In this document: piece by piece, positions 6,329 to 8,275 of the stretch
How the letters are laid out: each line of letters starts with the position of its first letter
Numbering within the stretch: position 1 is the stretch's first letter
Assembly: GCA_019348265.1 (NCBI GenBank)
Contig: JAHWJV010000144.1
Span: 1-8,275 of the forward strand
Length of the DNA stretch: 8,275 nucleotides
Direction of reading: 5' to 3'
DNA from: Gemmatimonadota bacterium
GTDB taxonomy: Bacteria; Gemmatimonadota; Gemmatimonadetes; Longimicrobiales; Longimicrobiaceae
Notes under the pieces: generated by a model
The model's input: the letters and a program-made list of their open reading frames with translations, nothing else
The model's database searches: none
What the model was told of the DNA's origin: nothing
Position numbers and translations under genes: made by a program

Positions 6329-8275
6329 ATGAAGGAGATTCCGGCGACTCCGCCACTCGAGACGATTCTGGACACCCCCCTGGGGATCGGTCCGACGCGC
6401 CTGCAGGCCCAGGGGCCGGCGGGCGCGCTGCCGCTCACCGAGGAGATGCTCCGTACCGAGCCGAGCGGCAACCTGTTCGGCCTCACCCAGAACGCCGGGA
6501 TGGGATGGGACCCGGCGACGCTCGGGCGTCCCGAGTACCTGATCGTCAGCACCCTCGGCGGCCTCCGTGGGGAGGACGGGCAGCCGATCGCGCTGGGATA
6601 CCACACGGGGCACTGGGAGATCGGGCTGCTGGTGCGCCGGGCGGCGGAGAGCTTCCGCGAGCTCGGCTCGACGCCGTTCTCCGTCTACTGCAGCGACCCG
6701 TGTGACGGGCGCAGCCAGGGGACGACGGCGATGTTCGACAGCCTCCCGTACCGGAACGACGCGGCGACGGTGATGCGGCGCCTGATCCGTTCGCTGCCGA
6801 CCCGGGCGGGCGTGATGGGGATCTCGACCTGCGACAAGGGGCTGCCCGCCATGCTGCAGGCGATCGCCTCGAGTCGCGACCTGCCGGGCATCATCGTCCC
6901 CGGCGGGGTGACGCTCCCGTCGGCGGGCGCGGAAGACGCGGGCCAGGTGCAGACGCTCGGCGCCCGCTTCGCGCATGGCCTGATCGATCTGGAGTACGCC
7001 TCCGCGATGGGCTGTCGCGCCTGTGGCTCCTCGGGGGGAGGCTGCCAGTTTCTCGGGACGGCGGCGACTTCGCAGGTGGTCGGCGAAGCACTCGGCATGT
7101 CGCTGCCGCACAGCGCGCTCAGCCCTTCCGGCGAGCCGATCTGGCTCGACCTGGCGCACCGATCGGCTCTGGCGCTCGTCCGCATGAAGGCGCTCGGGAT
7201 CGACATGAGCGCGGTGCTGACCGATCGCGCCATCGAGAACGCCATGCTGGTGCACGCGGCCTTCGGCGGATCCACCAACCTGCTGCTCCATGTTCCGGCG
7301 ATCGCGTACTCCGCCGGCCTCCGCCAGCCGACGGTCGTCGACTGGAACCGGGTCAACCGTGCCGTTCCCCGCCTGGTCGACGCGCTGCCCAACGGCCCCT
7401 TCAACCACACCACGGTCCAGGTCTTCATGGCGGGCGGCGTGCCCGAGGTGATGCTGCACCTGCGGGAGATGGGGCTGCTGAACCTCGACGTGCTCACCGT
7501 CACCGGCGAGACGCTGGACACGGTGCTCGACTGGTGGGAGCAGAGCGACCGCCGCCGCGAGGTGAGGGCACGGCTGCTCGAGGCCGAGGTGTACCCGGAG
7601 CACGTGATCATGAACGCCGCGCAGGCCCGCGCGGCCGGCCTCACCAGCACGGTCATTTTTCCGACCGGCAACCTGGCCCCGGAAGGCTCGGTCATCAAGG
7701 CGACCGCGATCGACCCGACCATCGTCGACGCGGACAACGTCTACCGCCATCGCGGCCCCGCGCGCGTCTTCACCGACGAGCGCCACGCGATCGCGGCGCT
7801 GAAGGGCGGGGTCAATCCCGTCTCCCCCGGCGACGTGCTGGTGCTGACCGGCGCCGGCCCTTCCGGAACGGGGATGGAGGAGACCGCGCAGCTCACGATG
7901 GCGCTGAAATATCTCCCCTGGGGCAAGCACGTGCCCATCCTCACGGACGCCCGCTTTTCCGGCTTCTCCACAGGCGCCTGTATCGGGCACATCGGCCCGG
8001 AGGCGCTCGCCGGGGGGCCGATCGGTAAGCTGCGCGAGGGCGACGTGCTCGAGATCGTGATCGACCGGAACGAGCTGATCGGACGCATCGACCTGGTCGG
8101 CACCGCAGAGGGGCTGGTGACACCCGAGCAGGCCGACGCGCTGCTCGCGGTCCGCCAGATCCACCCCGACATCCGTCCGCAGCCCGATCTCCCGGACGAC
8201 ACCCGTCTCTGGGCGGCGCTGCAGCGCGCCAGCGGCGGCACCTGGGCCGGGTGCGTCTACGACGTCGATCGCATC
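6329..8275 (+). CDS. yjhG: D-xylonate dehydratase, YjhG/YagF-type (IlvD/Edd superfamily), 3' end cut by window
   Basis: The frame stays open from ATG 6329 to the window edge (649 residues). AAGGA at 6318-6322 is the ribosome site. The protein follows E. coli YjhG/YagF along its whole length: GPAGALPLTEEMLRTEPSGN (29-48), NAGMGWDP, STLGGLRG, PCDGRSQGTTAMFDSLPYRN, GGSTNLLLH, FMAGGVPEVMLHLRE, TGNLAPEGSVIK, TDARFSGFSTGACIGH and DDTRLWAALQRASGGTWAGC. Conserved Cys125 (PCDG), Cys168 (STCDKG) and Cys239 (SSGGGCQF) are the expected iron-sulfur ligands of the superfamily. Ser544 in ARFSG is the position of the proposed catalytic base. Known family enzymes dehydrate D-xylonate to 2-keto-3-deoxy-D-xylonate. 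The E. coli protein is about 655 residues, so only a short C-terminal tail is missing here. The N-terminus is a few residues longer than in E. coli. It is the fifth gene of the operon. D-xylonate is the best guess for the substrate, but other aldonates are possible. Confidence 0.93.
   Translation, partial: MKEIPATPPLETILDTPLGIGPTRLQAQGPAGALPLTEEMLRTEPSGNLFGLTQNAGMGWDPATLGRPEYLIVSTLGGLRGEDGQPIALGYHTGHWEIGLLVRRAAESFRELGSTPFSVYCSDPCDGRSQGTTAMFDSLPYRNDAATVMRRLIRSLPTRAGVMGISTCDKGLPAMLQAIASSRDLPGIIVPGGVTLPSAGAEDAGQVQTLGARFAHGLIDLEYASAMGCRACGSSGGGCQFLGTAATSQVVGEALGMSLPHSALSPSGEPIWLDLAHRSALALVRMKALGIDMSAVLTDRAIENAMLVHAAFGGSTNLLLHVPAIAYSAGLRQPTVVDWNRVNRAVPRLVDALPNGPFNHTTVQVFMAGGVPEVMLHLREMGLLNLDVLTVTGETLDTVLDWWEQSDRRREVRARLLEAEVYPEHVIMNAAQARAAGLTSTVIFPTGNLAPEGSVIKATAIDPTIVDADNVYRHRGPARVFTDERHAIAALKGGVNPVSPGDVLVLTGAGPSGTGMEETAQLTMALKYLPWGKHVPILTDARFSGFSTGACIGHIGPEALAGGPIGKLREGDVLEIVIDRNELIGRIDLVGTAEGLVTPEQADALLAVRQIHPDIRPQPDLPDDTRLWAALQRASGGTWAGCVYDVDRI

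Noticed and set aside
6149..8164. Minus-strand open frame of 671 codons opposite the hydrolase end and the dehydratase
   Set aside because: It is antisense to a dehydratase recognisable along its full length. Its composition (Arg, His, Gln, Val) is that of a GC-rich shadow frame with no motifs.

Overview
The window is a high-GC (about two-thirds G+C by eye) bacterial chromosome segment. All credible genes lie on the + strand. It looks like ordinary chromosome: there are no transposases, phage genes, tRNAs, rRNAs or CRISPR repeats. The GC content, the Pro/Ala-rich linker after a signal peptide, the uncharacterised beta-rich exported protein and the mix of sugar-acid genes suggest a Gemmatimonadota- or Acidobacteriota-like soil or sediment bacterium. 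This is inferred from gene style only, because the window has no marker gene.

Region 1 (1-584) holds a small membrane anti-sigma-factor-like gene (172-584). Its zinc-finger motif H-x3-C-x2-C is split by an apparent one-base deletion near 253-260. Region 2 (585-1336) holds a LURP-one-related (tubby-like/scramblase-like fold) protein. Region 3 (1337-2894) holds a secreted or outer-membrane protein of unknown function, with a CxxC-containing N-terminal domain and a beta-rich C-terminal half. A strong composite hairpin terminator closes it.

Region 4 (2895-8275 and beyond) is a tightly packed catabolic operon of five genes: a ketose 3-epimerase-like TIM-barrel protein, two short-chain dehydrogenases (SDRs), a fumarylacetoacetate-hydrolase (FAH) family enzyme, and a YjhG/YagF-type sugar-acid dehydratase whose 3' end runs off the window. 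The gaps between these genes are 13, 30, 4 and 31 bases.

The YjhG/YagF family converts D-xylonate to 2-keto-3-deoxy-D-xylonate. A 4-oxidising SDR plus an FAH-family 2,4-diketo-3-deoxy-acid hydrolase next to it, with no aldolase in view, fits the oxidative non-phosphorylative sugar route: sugar, aldonate, 2-keto-3-deoxy acid, 2,4-diketo-3-deoxy acid, then pyruvate plus glycolate for a pentose or lactate for a 6-deoxyhexose. The second SDR could supply the first sugar oxidation. The epimerase could bring in C3-epimeric ketoses. No lactonase, transporter or regulator is visible, and they may lie downstream of the window. The pathway is an inference from family membership and gene order. Exact substrates cannot be read from the sequence.
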